Source: CAKZNE01 sp964485405
GTDB taxonomy: Bacteria; Bacteroidota; Bacteroidia; Flavobacteriales; Schleiferiaceae
Assembly: GCA_964485405.1 (NCBI GenBank)
Contig: CAZAJG010000006.1
Span: 1 to 64,000 of the forward strand
Length of the DNA stretch: 64,000 nucleotides
Direction of reading: 5' to 3'
The translations under genes were made by a program, and so were the position numbers. This document shows positions 49,828 to 60,128 of the stretch, piece by piece. Numbering within the stretch: position 1 is the stretch's first letter; each line of letters begins with the position of its first letter. The notes beneath the pieces are model-generated. The model had not been told where the DNA came from. It saw nothing but the letters and a program-made list of their open reading frames with translations, and made no database searches.

Positions 49828-50973
49828 ATGGACACACTATACGATAACTCCTCATTAAAGCTAAAGAAAGAATTTCCGGAGGCGGAGGATTTCTTACCTC
49901 TTAACGGAACAGATCATGTGGAGCTTTATGTTGGAAACGCAAAGCAAGCTGCTCACTTTTACAAAACAGCTTTTGGATTTCAATCGTTGGCTTATGCCGG
50001 ATTAGAAACGGGTGTTACGGATAGAGTTTCTTATGTATTGGAACAGGATAAAATCCGCTTAGTTCTTACATCCCCTTTAGGATCTGGAGGTCCGATTAAT
50101 GAGCACTTAGAAAAGCATGGTGATGGAGTGAAAAATGTAGCTATCTGGGTAGATGATGCCACAAAAAGTTGGAAAGAAACTACTTCTAGAGGCGCTGAGT
50201 CAGCAGGAGAACCGCACACCATTGAAGATAAAAATGGGAAAGTAACGCTATCGGCCATTAAAACTTATGGCGACACGCATCATGTTTTCGTAGAGCGCTC
50301 TGCCTACAGTGGAGTGTTTATGCCAGGTTATAAAGAATGGAAATCTCATTACAACCCAAAGTCTGCAGGCCTAAAGTTTATCGACCATATGGTAGGTAAT
50401 GTAGGTTGGGGCGAAATGAATAAATGGGTTGATTTTTATGCCCGAGTAATGGGGTTTGCACAGCTAATTTCTTTTGATGATAAAGATATTTCTACCGATT
50501 ACACCGCTCTAATGAGTAAAGTAATGACGAATGGAAATGGCCGAATTAAATTTCCAATTAACGAACCTGCGGAGGGTAAAAAGAAATCTCAAATTGAAGA
50601 ATATTTAGATTTTTACCAAGGTGCTGGTGTACAGCATATTGCCGTAGCTACTGATAATATTATAGAAACTGTAATACAATTAAAAGACAATGGTGTTGAG
50701 TTTTTATATGTTCCTACCAATTACTACGATGATCTTTTGGAGCGCGTAGGGCATATTGACGAAGACCTTGAGTCGCTTAAAAAATTAGGAATTCTTATCG
50801 ATCGAGATGACGAAGGTTATTTGCTTCAATTGTTTACAAAACCTGTAGCCGATAGACCCACTTTATTCTTTGAAATTATACAACGTAAAGGTGCTAAATC
50901 CTTTGGCAAAGGGAATTTTAAGGCCCTCTTTGAAGCCATTGAGAGAGAGCAAGAAAATAGAGGTACTCTATAG
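49828..50973 (+). CDS. hppD: 4-hydroxyphenylpyruvate dioxygenase
   Basis: The 381-residue iron enzyme turns 4-hydroxyphenylpyruvate into homogentisate, the substrate of HmgA encoded upstream. Both vicinal-oxygen-chelate halves are seen: GTDHVELYVGNAKQAAHFY at the start, and iron-ligand regions FIDHMVGNV, GVQHIAVATDNI and TLFFEIIQRKG (Glu). Length is normal. Confidence 0.95.
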   Translation: MDTLYDNSSLKLKKEFPEAEDFLPLNGTDHVELYVGNAKQAAHFYKTAFGFQSLAYAGLETGVTDRVSYVLEQDKIRLVLTSPLGSGGPINEHLEKHGDGVKNVAIWVDDATKSWKETTSRGAESAGEPHTIEDKNGKVTLSAIKTYGDTHHVFVERSAYSGVFMPGYKEWKSHYNPKSAGLKFIDHMVGNVGWGEMNKWVDFYARVMGFAQLISFDDKDISTDYTALMSKVMTNGNGRIKFPINEPAEGKKKSQIEEYLDFYQGAGVQHIAVATDNIIETVIQLKDNGVEFLYVPTNYYDDLLERVGHIDEDLESLKKLGILIDRDDEGYLLQLFTKPVADRPTLFFEIIQRKGAKSFGKGNFKALFEAIEREQENRGTL

Positions 50974-50980
50974 ATTTCAC

Positions 50981-51012
50981 AAAAAAGCCGTTCCTTAGGA
51001 GCGGCTTTTTTA
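50981..51012 (+). terminator. Terminator after hppD
   Basis: AAAAAAGCCGTTCC and GGAGCGGCTTTTTT form a stem with one G-T pair and a short loop, followed by a T run. It sits eight bases after the hppD stop. Confidence 0.85.
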
Positions 51013-51033
51013 CTAACTAAATACATTTCTTCC

Positions 51034-52065
51034 ATGCCAAGCAAAATCGATTTCTTCAAAAAAATCCTTATTGCCATCGCTCTTTTCTCCTTCTTAGATT
51101 TAGGCGCTCAAGTTCAAATGGGTAATTATGAGTATTACCATAGAGAAACGAAACCTTTTAACAAGAAATGGCTGGACGGACTTAAAAAAACCAAAACCAT
51201 CTTCGTCTATCATCCATTTGAAGCAGAAATGGTTGAGAAGGTAAAGGAGAGGATCAGTAAATTTTGGACCGTTACGGAGCTAGAATTTATACCCTACGAG
51301 GATGCTAAACGACAATTAAAAAGTCGGAAAAAAGGACGTTACAGCTTCATTCAGTTTGATGCTTACGCCATTATAAAATCAGATCCAAATAGCAGTCTTG
51401 GAGATCATATGACCAAACTTTACTCCTATCGTGACTTTTATTATTATGCAGGTGATAAAAAGAGAAGTATGGGTCAAATCCACTTTGATCCTACGTTAGA
51501 ATCTTTTAGCGACATGAACCAGAAAGGCTTGCTCCGGTATAATTCTGACTTTGGCATGACTAAGGTTCTCAAAGAACTAGTGAGCGGAAATGTTACCTAT
51601 TTTAATCATTCAGCTGGGCACCTTCTTATTTATATGAAGGACTTACACAATAGGCTGGTAAAAAATAATCCTACTCATCTGAGCGAAGAGATTATACGCC
51701 CTGAAGAATTGGAAAAACTAAACACATCTACACTTTACTTAGATGAAATATTGCTTGAGAAAAGAAATGTTTTCAATAGAGCGAAACTAGAAATAGTTCC
51801 ACCGGAAGAAATCCTTGGGAAATATGCTCATCCCACTAAAATAGTAGATATTAAATCCATTTCAGACCTTATCCTGAACCCTCCTGAAGAGGATGCGTAT
51901 TTTCTCGTTTGTCAAGGTGTAAACGCAAGAACCTCTTTTCAAGTGTATAATTTAAAGACGCAGAAAATCGTTTTCACATCCTTTGACAAAGGCTTATTTA
52001 AGATCAAATCGGTCAAAAACGGTTTCAAATCCTTGAATAAGGAAATAAAGAAAGCTAGCAAGTAA
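51034..52065 (+). CDS. Exported protein, function unknown
   Basis: The 343-residue protein has an N-terminal signal sequence (ILIAIALFSFLDLGAQ). The body mixes helices and strands, is rich in Lys and aromatic residues, and shows no catalytic motif. No named family is recognised. It is separated from hppD by a terminator, so it is probably its own unit. Confidence 0.55.
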   Translation: MPSKIDFFKKILIAIALFSFLDLGAQVQMGNYEYYHRETKPFNKKWLDGLKKTKTIFVYHPFEAEMVEKVKERISKFWTVTELEFIPYEDAKRQLKSRKKGRYSFIQFDAYAIIKSDPNSSLGDHMTKLYSYRDFYYYAGDKKRSMGQIHFDPTLESFSDMNQKGLLRYNSDFGMTKVLKELVSGNVTYFNHSAGHLLIYMKDLHNRLVKNNPTHLSEEIIRPEELEKLNTSTLYLDEILLEKRNVFNRAKLEIVPPEEILGKYAHPTKIVDIKSISDLILNPPEEDAYFLVCQGVNARTSFQVYNLKTQKIVFTSFDKGLFKIKSVKNGFKSLNKEIKKASK

Positions 52066-52181
52066 TAATCATGAGATGCATCCTTATCCTCTATTCGTGC
52101 ATCTATATTAATTGATATTAAAAAGTCTTAAAGGCAACCTCTTGAATAGTAACAAGTGTCAATAAGTAAAATCCGATATAA

Positions 52182-54644
52182 ATGAAGAAGCTCCTCCTAG
52201 TTCTATTATCTCTATCGTTAACCGTAAGTTTCGCTCAAAACATTCAAGGTGTTGTAATAGACTCTGATGATGGCTCACCCCTTCCTTTTGTTAATATTAC
52301 TATTAACGGCACCAAAGTAGGCGCAGCTACAGACATTGATGGAAAGTTCAGTTTTCCATATAAAGTAGAGCAAGTACAATTTTTGGACGTCAGCTACATA
52401 GGTTTTGAGAAAAAACGGGTCACAGAAATCTCTGAGACCATGACCATAAAGCTAAAGGAGCAAACCTCGGAACTTGCGGAAGTAACCGTTCTCCCTGGTG
52501 AAAACCCAGCGCATAGGATTATCAAAAACGCAGTTAAGAACAAAAAGCTCAACGATCCTGAAAAAATACCCTCTTTTACGTATAAGACCTATTCCAAGTT
52601 TGTGGCCTCTCTAAACGTTGATTCTTTAGACACATCCATAGACACCGTAAACATAGAAAAAGAAGATACGGCTTATGCACGCCTAGACTCTAGCAACTAC
52701 AACCTTTCCAGTTACTTGGATAAGCAGCACCTGTTTTTTATGGAATCCGTAACCAAAAGAACATATTTAGCCCCCAGTAGAGATAACGAAACGGTGCTTG
52801 CGAGTAGAACATCTGGTTTTAAAAACCCCTTGTTTTCCTTGTTCATAACCCAAATGCAAACTTTCTCCTTTTATAATGATTATATAACCATTATGGGGAA
52901 CGAATATTTAAACCCCATAACGCCAGGAAGCACATCGAGATACTTTTTCATTATTGAAGACACCACCTATAACTCCACTAGCGATACCGTATTTATTATC
53001 TCTTTTAGACCGCGCCCTAATTATGGTTTTCAACCCTTGGAGGGTTTACTATACATCAACTCTAGTAACTGGGCTATCCAAAATGTTTTGGCTCATCCTC
53101 ATGAAGCAGAAGGCTTACAGGTAACTATTGAGCAACAGTATAAAAAAGTAGGCGACCATACTTGGTTTCCTTCTCAACTCAATGCCGAACTGGAGTTCCG
53201 AACTATTCAAATAAATGATGTAAAACCTTATGGTAAAATGCGCACCTATATTAAAGACATTAACATTGGTGAAAAGCTGAAGCGAAAGGAAATAAGCCGA
53301 GCAACCATGACGATAGACGATGATGCTGTAAAAAATGCAGACACCCTTTTAGCCCAATTCAGAGTAAACCCAATAACCGAACGGGAAGCGGCTACCTATA
53401 AAACCATGGATTCGATTAGTAAAGCTGAAAACCTAGAAACTAAACTCAAAATTTTAACCACCTTATTTAGGGGTTATATCCCGTTTTACTTTGTAGACCT
53501 TGGCTTAGATAAAATTTTACGATACAACGAATATGAAGGCATTAGACTTGGCGGTAGTGCTTATACCAATAGTAAGATTTCTGATTGGTTTAAAATAGGA
53601 GGTTACATTGGATACGGATTTGGCGATGAAGACTTTAAGTATGGGTGGGATACCGAAATGACTTTAGATAAATACTCTGATCTAAAGCTTATAGGCGGGT
53701 ATCAATACGAGATTTTTGAAAGTGGTAGACCTGATTTTTTACAAGCGCCCCGTGCTAGTATTTTCAACGATAATTATAGAATCATTAAAATTCAACAATG
53801 GGATCAAACTACTCGATATTGGGCCGGTGTAACTTATGATGTTTTACCAAAAATCCATACCACAGTAAAATTTCAAAGAGAAAACAGGGTAATGGTGGGT
53901 GATTACTTTTACCAATTTGAGGGAGGAGAAAACCCGGTTTGGCAAAATGGATTTAACTTCAGTGAATTAATCGCTTCGGTTAAATATACACCTACCGAAA
54001 AGTTTATTGAGGGACCCGATTTTGGAAAACTGACTTATGGCAAAAACTATCCTGAGTTTTATTTTCAATATACGAGAGGCATGGCCGATGTGCTCAACTC
54101 AGATTTTGAATATGATAAAATCGATCTCAAATTTCAGCATCAATTCAGAACCGTAAGAATAGGAACAATTACCGTATCTGCTCAAGCCGGAGCCGTGTTA
54201 AGCGATGTACCTTATTCTAAACTTTTTGCGGGCAGATCCAACCGAAATCTCTTTAACGGAGATGCGATTCGTTATTTTGCAGTTGCCGATAGAAACAGCT
54301 TTGAAACTATGCTGATGAATGAGTTCGTTTCAGATCAATACATCCAACTTTTTTACAGACAAGACCTAAAATCGCTTCTCTTCCGAAGAAATAATTTTGC
54401 CCCTCATATTGAACTTGTAACGAGGGCAGCATGGGGAAGCTTAAGACGCCCAGAGCTTCATCAAAACATTTCAGTTCAGTCTTTTGACAATGGGTTTTAC
54501 GAATCCGGTCTAGAACTAAACAAGTTGTATCAGCTTACTTTTACAGGTATCGGTCTCGGTGTATATTATCGTTATGGCCCTTATCAGTTATCTGATTCAA
54601 TAGACAATTTTGTGGTAAAACTCACTTCCAAATTTTCCTTCTAA
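52182..54644 (+). CDS. DUF5686/carboxypeptidase-regulatory-like outer-membrane protein
   Basis: The 820-residue protein has a signal peptide (VSFAQ), an N-terminal carboxypeptidase-regulatory-like domain (about 20-105, GVVIDSDDGSPLPFVNITI), then a DUF5686 region and a long beta-strand-rich C-terminal barrel ending in KLTSKFSF. It resembles a TonB-dependent receptor without the plug, a common Bacteroidota envelope family of unknown function. It precedes the RND-type transporter gene by 88 bases. Confidence 0.85.
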   Translation: MKKLLLVLLSLSLTVSFAQNIQGVVIDSDDGSPLPFVNITINGTKVGAATDIDGKFSFPYKVEQVQFLDVSYIGFEKKRVTEISETMTIKLKEQTSELAEVTVLPGENPAHRIIKNAVKNKKLNDPEKIPSFTYKTYSKFVASLNVDSLDTSIDTVNIEKEDTAYARLDSSNYNLSSYLDKQHLFFMESVTKRTYLAPSRDNETVLASRTSGFKNPLFSLFITQMQTFSFYNDYITIMGNEYLNPITPGSTSRYFFIIEDTTYNSTSDTVFIISFRPRPNYGFQPLEGLLYINSSNWAIQNVLAHPHEAEGLQVTIEQQYKKVGDHTWFPSQLNAELEFRTIQINDVKPYGKMRTYIKDINIGEKLKRKEISRATMTIDDDAVKNADTLLAQFRVNPITEREAATYKTMDSISKAENLETKLKILTTLFRGYIPFYFVDLGLDKILRYNEYEGIRLGGSAYTNSKISDWFKIGGYIGYGFGDEDFKYGWDTEMTLDKYSDLKLIGGYQYEIFESGRPDFLQAPRASIFNDNYRIIKIQQWDQTTRYWAGVTYDVLPKIHTTVKFQRENRVMVGDYFYQFEGGENPVWQNGFNFSELIASVKYTPTEKFIEGPDFGKLTYGKNYPEFYFQYTRGMADVLNSDFEYDKIDLKFQHQFRTVRIGTITVSAQAGAVLSDVPYSKLFAGRSNRNLFNGDAIRYFAVADRNSFETMLMNEFVSDQYIQLFYRQDLKSLLFRRNNFAPHIELVTRAAWGSLRRPELHQNISVQSFDNGFYESGLELNKLYQLTFTGIGLGVYYRYGPYQLSDSIDNFVVKLTSKFSF

Positions 54645-54732
54645 AAGATTTCCTTCTGAATTCAGAATGCCTGTTTAGCGTAAAAGTCGTTATTTTGAGG
54701 GCCGCAAAATAGGCGGAAACAGCAGGGTATTT

Positions 54733-57090
54733 ATGTTTACAGTTATTGCTCGATTAATTCTAAGAAACCGAACCGCTTTTTTAGTAGCGTTGTTTCTTGG
54801 TACAAGTTTTATGGTATACCAGGCCACGAGTATACAGATGAGCTTTAAATTCTCTCGGCTTTTACCCACTACGGATACAACTCAGATCGAGTACAATAAT
54901 TTTCAAAAAACTTTCGACCAAGCTGGAAATACAATTGTTCTAGCCGTTGAAAACTACGATGTTTTTTCTAATGAAAATTTCAACAATTGGCATGCCTTTG
55001 AGGAACGATTGGCGGCTATTGAAGGGGTTCAAAATGTTATTTCACCTACACGATCGTACAACATCCAAAGAAACGATAGTACTCAAGAACTGGAATTAAG
55101 TCCAGTGGTTCCTGACTATCAAAATGCAAACCTTAAAAAGATAAAAGCCAACTTTTTCAACCTCCCTTTTTATCAAGAGCTTTTATACAGCAAAGATCAG
55201 CGGATTCCTATTCTCTTGGTTCAAATTGAAGAAAAATCACTTTATGTAAAGCGTATTGTTGACCTTGTAGAAGAAGTTAAAAAGGAAGTTGTTGCTTTTG
55301 AGAAGGACAACGAAGTGCGCATACACGCAAGTGGTTTACCCTACATTCGTATGGCGAACACCAAGCAAACATCAAAAGAGATTTTTATGTTTATTGGCTT
55401 ATCGTTGGGCATCACCACCATACTCCTCCTCTTCTTTTTAAAGAGCTTTAAAGCCACGTTCGTCTCTCTTTTAGTAGTTGTGTTAGGCGTTTGTTGGAGC
55501 TTGGGTTTAATATCTTCTTTTGGCTTTACCGTTACCATGTTAACCTCGCTGGTACCTTCCCTAATTATTGTAATTGGGGTGCCAAATTGTATTTTTCTGA
55601 TCAACAAATATCACTCAGAATACAAGGGGCACGGAAACCAGGTATTATCTGTGCAACGAGTAATTAGAAGGATAGGCGCAGCTACTTTAATCACCAACAC
55701 AACCACTGCTCTTGGCTTTGCTGCTTTAACGCTAACCGATAGTGTAATTTTAAGAGAATTTGGAATCATTGCAGCCGTAAACATTCTAATGGTGTTTGTC
55801 ATCTCAATCATCATTATTCCAATTTTTTACAGCTTTTCAAAACCACCTAAAAAAAGGCATTACAAGCATTTGGAAAAAGATTGGGTAAATGGCTTCATTG
55901 GTGGGCTTACTTGTATTGTAAATAAAAAACGAAAGCTGGTTTACTTGTTTCTTATTCTATTTATTGGTGTTGCTCTTTTTGGCACTACCAAAATGTATAC
56001 AACGGGTAATCTTACAGAAGAGTTTCAGGAAAGTGATCCTCTAAAAAAAGATCTTAAATATTTTGAAAAGCATTTTGGCGGCATTGTTCCTTTAGAAATC
56101 ATTGTGGATACAAAGAAGAAAAATGGTATTCAGAAGCTCTCGAACCTGAAACGTATCGATCGTCTTCAAAAATCTTTAGCCGAACTACCCGAACTCTCAC
56201 GATCTATATCTATTGTTGATCCGATTAAGTTTATTAAACAAGCCTATTACAGAGGCGATAGTACTTTTTACAGCTTACCCAATAGTCAAGAAAAAAATTT
56301 CATCTTCTCCTTTCTTCCAAAAGGACAAGATGCTTCCATTGTCCGGTCATTGGTAGATACTACTGGAAGCAAGGCCCGAATTACAGTTCAAGTAGAAGAC
56401 TTAGGCACTGAAGAAAGTAGAGTTCTTCACGCCAAAATCTGGGAAAAGATTAATGAGATATTCGACCCAGAAAGATATGATGTAACCGTTACCGGAGCCT
56501 CAGTTGTTTTCTTAAAAGGAACGAGCTATCTCATCAAAAATCTCATTCTGAGTTTGGTTATTGCCATATTCGTTATCGCCATTATTATGGCATTGCTTTT
56601 CCGATCTTTCGCTATGGTTTTTGTATCCCTTATACCTAACCTATTCCCCTTGTTGATCACTGCCGGTATTATGGGCTATTTTGGTATTCCCTTAAAACCA
56701 TCCACTATTTTAGTATTTAGTATTGCCTTTGGTATTTCTGTTGATGATACGATACATTTTCTAGCCAAATATCGCCTTGAGCTGCGGCAATCTAATTGGA
56801 ATATCCATCAATCCATCCTTTTAGCTTTAAAGGAAACAGGCGTTAGCATGCTCTATACATCCATCGTGTTATTCTTTGGATTTAGCATCTTTATCGTTTC
56901 TAGCTTTGGCGGTATTGTGTCTTTAGGTATATTGGTATCCCTCACTCTCATTATTGCTATGATTAGTAATTTAATATTACTGCCAAGCTTATTGATGAGT
57001 TTAGCACAACGTGTAGCGAACAAAGATTTTAACAAACCGTTTATTCGAATTTATAAAGACCGATCGGAAGATGAGGATGAGGAGGATTGA
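54733..57090 (+). CDS. RND/MMPL-type transporter (sterol-sensing-like domains)
   Basis: The 785-residue inner-membrane protein has about twelve membrane helices in two halves (about 15-375 and 405-755), each with a large extracytoplasmic loop after its first helix (for example SRLLPTTDTTQIEY and TEEFQESDPLKKDL). Conserved SSD-like segments include TTTALGFAALTLTDS and AFGISVDDTIHFLAKYR. Such MMPL proteins move lipids or other hydrophobic molecules. The acidic tail EDEDEED is unusual but low complexity. The substrate is unknown. Confidence 0.88.
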   Translation: MFTVIARLILRNRTAFLVALFLGTSFMVYQATSIQMSFKFSRLLPTTDTTQIEYNNFQKTFDQAGNTIVLAVENYDVFSNENFNNWHAFEERLAAIEGVQNVISPTRSYNIQRNDSTQELELSPVVPDYQNANLKKIKANFFNLPFYQELLYSKDQRIPILLVQIEEKSLYVKRIVDLVEEVKKEVVAFEKDNEVRIHASGLPYIRMANTKQTSKEIFMFIGLSLGITTILLLFFLKSFKATFVSLLVVVLGVCWSLGLISSFGFTVTMLTSLVPSLIIVIGVPNCIFLINKYHSEYKGHGNQVLSVQRVIRRIGAATLITNTTTALGFAALTLTDSVILREFGIIAAVNILMVFVISIIIIPIFYSFSKPPKKRHYKHLEKDWVNGFIGGLTCIVNKKRKLVYLFLILFIGVALFGTTKMYTTGNLTEEFQESDPLKKDLKYFEKHFGGIVPLEIIVDTKKKNGIQKLSNLKRIDRLQKSLAELPELSRSISIVDPIKFIKQAYYRGDSTFYSLPNSQEKNFIFSFLPKGQDASIVRSLVDTTGSKARITVQVEDLGTEESRVLHAKIWEKINEIFDPERYDVTVTGASVVFLKGTSYLIKNLILSLVIAIFVIAIIMALLFRSFAMVFVSLIPNLFPLLITAGIMGYFGIPLKPSTILVFSIAFGISVDDTIHFLAKYRLELRQSNWNIHQSILLALKETGVSMLYTSIVLFFGFSIFIVSSFGGIVSLGILVSLTLIIAMISNLILLPSLLMSLAQRVANKDFNKPFIRIYKDRSEDEDEED

Positions 57091-57113
57091 AAAACTCTAT
57101 TAAAAGTAAAGCT

Positions 57114-57977
57114 ATGAAAGGAATTATTCTTGCCGGAGGATCCGGGACCCGCTTACACCCTCTTACCTTGGCCATCAGCAAACAATTGATGCCCATATAC
57201 GATAAACCCATGATCTATTATCCACTTAGCACCTTAATGCAAGCGGGCATAAAAGACATTCTTATCATTTCCACCCCGCATGATATGCCTTTATTCAAAA
57301 AGCTACTTGGCGATGGAAGCAGAGTGGGTTGTAATTTCAGTTATACTGTTCAGGAAGTCCCAAATGGACTTGCACAAGCTTTTGTTTTGGGAGAGGAATT
57401 TATTGGTGACGATTCTGTGGCTTTAGTTTTAGGAGATAATATTTTTTATGGAACAGAAATCGCTCAGCTTCTGCAAAACAGTAAAGATCCTAAAGGAGGC
57501 ATTGTTTTCGCTTATCAAGTTTCTGATCCGGAGCGTTATGGTGTAGTGGAATTTGATGAAAACCTGAAAGCAATGTCGATAGAAGAAAAGCCGGAAAAGC
57601 CTAAATCAAGATACGCGGTTCCTGGGTTATACTTTTACGATAATGAGGTGGTGCAGATTGCAAAAAACCTAAAACCTTCCGCCAGAGGTGAATATGAAAT
57701 AACAGACATCAATAAAGCTTATTTGAGCGCTGGCAAACTGCAAGTTGGTATTTTAGATAGAGGTACAGCTTGGCTAGACACTGGTACTTTCCCTAGCCTT
57801 ATGGCTGCAGGGCAGTTTGTTCAGGTTATAGAAGAGCGTCAAGGACTAAAAGTGGGTTGTATTGAAGAGATTGCCTACCGCCAAGGGTTTATTGACGATA
57901 CTCAACTTAAAAGCATTGCTCAACCTCTTGTAAAAAGTGGGTATGGAAAGTACCTTTTAGGTCTTATTGAAGATTAG
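57114..57977 (+). CDS. rfbA: Glucose-1-phosphate thymidylyltransferase
   Basis: The 287-residue nucleotidyltransferase makes dTDP-glucose, the first step of dTDP-rhamnose synthesis. The signature MKGIILAGGSGTRLHPLT starts the protein; ISKQLMPIYDKPMIYYPLS, the metal-site GDNIFYG and RGTAWLDTGTF follow. I chose ATG 57114 over a TTG 27 bases upstream because the family begins at this Met. No other rfb genes are nearby. Confidence 0.95.
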   Translation: MKGIILAGGSGTRLHPLTLAISKQLMPIYDKPMIYYPLSTLMQAGIKDILIISTPHDMPLFKKLLGDGSRVGCNFSYTVQEVPNGLAQAFVLGEEFIGDDSVALVLGDNIFYGTEIAQLLQNSKDPKGGIVFAYQVSDPERYGVVEFDENLKAMSIEEKPEKPKSRYAVPGLYFYDNEVVQIAKNLKPSARGEYEITDINKAYLSAGKLQVGILDRGTAWLDTGTFPSLMAAGQFVQVIEERQGLKVGCIEEIAYRQGFIDDTQLKSIAQPLVKSGYGKYLLGLIED

Positions 57978-57985
57978 AATAATCC

Positions 57986-58942
57986 ATGAAGAAAATACAG
58001 GAGTATACTCAGCTGATTGAAAAAACCATTGCTGAGCAGTCGTTTAATGAAGCGCCCATTGAACTTTATCAACCCATTTCATACATTCTTTCCTTGGGTG
58101 GGAAAAGATTAAGACCAGCCTTAACCTTAGCTGCTGCCGAACTTTTTGGAAGTTCAAGAGAAAAGGCTTTACAGCCTTGCTTAGGCATTGAGGTGTTCCA
58201 TAATTTTTCTTTAATCCACGATGACATTATGGATGCCGCTCCATTGAGAAGAGGCAAACCTACTGTGCATAAAAAGTGGGATGACAATATTGCCATCTTA
58301 TCTGGAGATGCTATGCTGGTAAAGGCATATCAATACATTGCTCAAGTAGACAAGGAAATACTTCCCGAAGTTTTGGCCACCTTTTCTCAAACCGCCATTG
58401 AGGTATGCGAAGGGCAGCAATACGATTTGAATTTTGAGACCTTAGAAAGTGTTTCAGAAGAAGATTATATCAACATGATCCGATTAAAAACTTCTGTTTT
58501 ACTAGGCTGTGCTCTAAAAGTTGGCGCTTTGATTGGTGGTGCTTCCAAAAATGATGTGGATGCCATTTACAATTTTGGGGTAAACATTGGCATCGCTTTT
58601 CAAATTCAAGATGACATACTAGACGCCTTTGGAGAAGCGGATAAATTTGGGAAACTTGTAGGTGGTGATATCTTAAACGATAAAAAAACCATCCTCATGA
58701 TCCAAGCTTTGAAATCGTCTCCTGAATTGGTCAATTGGATAGGCGAAAAGGAAAACGCAGAAGAGAAAATAGAAACGGTTAAAAGAATATTTGAAGAAAC
58801 CGGAACTAAGGCATATGCTGAAAAGCAGATGCACCGATACTACGAGCAAGCATTAAAAAATCTTGATTCTGTAAAGGGTAAAAAAGATGTGCAAGACGAA
58901 CTGAAACAGTTTGCTGAATATTTAATTCTCCGAGATGTATGA
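57986..58942 (+). CDS. Polyprenyl synthetase (isoprenyl diphosphate synthase)
   Basis: The 318-residue enzyme chains isopentenyl diphosphate units. The two Asp-rich motifs are seen: DDIMDAAPLRRG (first) and DDILDAFG (second), plus GGKRLRP. Chain length (C15 or C20 product, or longer) cannot be decided. It starts eight bases after the rfbA stop and overlaps the next gene by eight bases. Confidence 0.9.
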   Translation: MKKIQEYTQLIEKTIAEQSFNEAPIELYQPISYILSLGGKRLRPALTLAAAELFGSSREKALQPCLGIEVFHNFSLIHDDIMDAAPLRRGKPTVHKKWDDNIAILSGDAMLVKAYQYIAQVDKEILPEVLATFSQTAIEVCEGQQYDLNFETLESVSEEDYINMIRLKTSVLLGCALKVGALIGGASKNDVDAIYNFGVNIGIAFQIQDDILDAFGEADKFGKLVGGDILNDKKTILMIQALKSSPELVNWIGEKENAEEKIETVKRIFEETGTKAYAEKQMHRYYEQALKNLDSVKGKKDVQDELKQFAEYLILRDV

Positions 58943-59252
58943 CCTCAGCAACCCAAATCTTGTAAGTGTTTTTGATCCGAGTAAGAATTTGGTAGCAGAT
59001 CTAATTGTACAACTCAATAAAGATCTCGAAACAGATCACTTTTCAGAAACGGATCGAACCGTGGATCAATTCCTCAAAAAAATTGAGTATTTGCTTAAAG
59101 CAGAAAGATCGTCCGTATCTAGCTTGCTATATCGAATAGATGTGCCCGAAGAAATAGCATTAGAACAAGAAAACTATCAAACTTTAAGTTTAGCGGTTCT
59201 TATTCGAGAAGCTCAAAAAGTATCATTTAGAAAGATCTACAGCTCCTCTTGA
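58935..59252 (+). CDS. Small helical protein, function unknown
   Basis: The 105-residue protein is predicted helical and charged (for example VDQFLKKIEYLLKAE). It has no signal peptide or membrane segment. Its start overlaps the end of the polyprenyl synthetase gene, so it is coupled. I do not recognise a family. Confidence 0.6.
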   Translation: MYDLSNPNLVSVFDPSKNLVADLIVQLNKDLETDHFSETDRTVDQFLKKIEYLLKAERSSVSSLLYRIDVPEEIALEQENYQTLSLAVLIREAQKVSFRKIYSSS

Positions 59253-59267
59253 TGCAGCAAATGTGTT

Positions 59268-59903
59268 CTAAAAGAAAAACCCAATAGTAGGGATAAAAGC
59301 AACTCCATACGGGGAATCAACATCATGCAGGAGGTTGTAACGCATCCCCAGTTGAACAAAACTCTTCTTTCCAATTTTTTGAATAATACCTCCTTCTAAA
59401 AAAAGAACGGTAGTCCATTGTCGATCTAAATCGTTGGTTGCAAAATTCGCCACATCATGATTTAAGTACTCTATTTGAGTTCCTACGTATAAAAAATCGT
59501 TGGGAATAAAAGTGAAGATCGCTTTTGGGCCATAAACAGATGTTTCAAACTCAAAAGGCTCAAACTGGTTTGTAAATGGATTATAAGCTTCCGTAAATCG
59601 GGTATATTGATAAATAAACCCACCACCAACGATTATTTTTTCCGTAGCCTTATAACCTACGGTTGGAGCAATATATACAAAGGTGTTTCTGCCAAAAGTG
59701 AGGCTCATGTTTCCGCCAAACAGAAACTTATCCCATACACTTGGCTCTTTCGATGCAGGAGGAGTTTGTTTGAGTTGTGGCTCTTCTTTTTCTGAGCTTT
59801 CCGTTGTTTGAGAATCTTTCTTTTTAAATCTCTCGTTTATCTGAGCTTTTGAAATTACGGTCCCAATACACAACACAAAAAGAGCGATATACTTTAGCTT
59901 CAT
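59268..59903 (-). CDS. Small outer-membrane protein
   Basis: The 211-residue protein has a signal peptide (MKLKYIALFVLCIGTVISKAQ), then a polar Lys/Glu/Gln linker (KKDSQTTESSEKEEPQLK), then alternating strands typical of outer-membrane beta-barrels ending in IPTIGFFF. I chose the ATG at 59903 as it fits the signal peptide. It is convergent with the small helical protein gene. Confidence 0.7.
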   Translation of the reverse strand: MKLKYIALFVLCIGTVISKAQINERFKKKDSQTTESSEKEEPQLKQTPPASKEPSVWDKFLFGGNMSLTFGRNTFVYIAPTVGYKATEKIIVGGGFIYQYTRFTEAYNPFTNQFEPFEFETSVYGPKAIFTFIPNDFLYVGTQIEYLNHDVANFATNDLDRQWTTVLFLEGGIIQKIGKKSFVQLGMRYNLLHDVDSPYGVAFIPTIGFFF

Positions 59904-60059
59904 ATCTATATTCTTTAAAATCAAGCCTATGGCTTTCAATATTTTCTAAAAACCAACCGTTTTCAGTCCTTCATCATCCTTTAGCTAACGGCTAATTTGA
60001 CTGAATTGTATAGCAAAGGTATCAAAGCTTTAAATCAATTGATAAGCTTTTGAACTTCC

Positions 60060-60093
60060 TTGACCATCAGCTGTTAAAATAATATTAATTTTG
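60060..60093 (+). promoter_or_regulatory. Promoter of sucA
   Basis: TTG (60060-60062), 23 bp, then TAATTTTG (60086-60093) match the phylum consensus. The predicted start near 60097 lies about 32 bases before the ATG. Confidence 0.5.
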
Positions 60094-60128
60094 TTTCACT
60101 TTTTTAGATATCTCACTTAACAAAACAT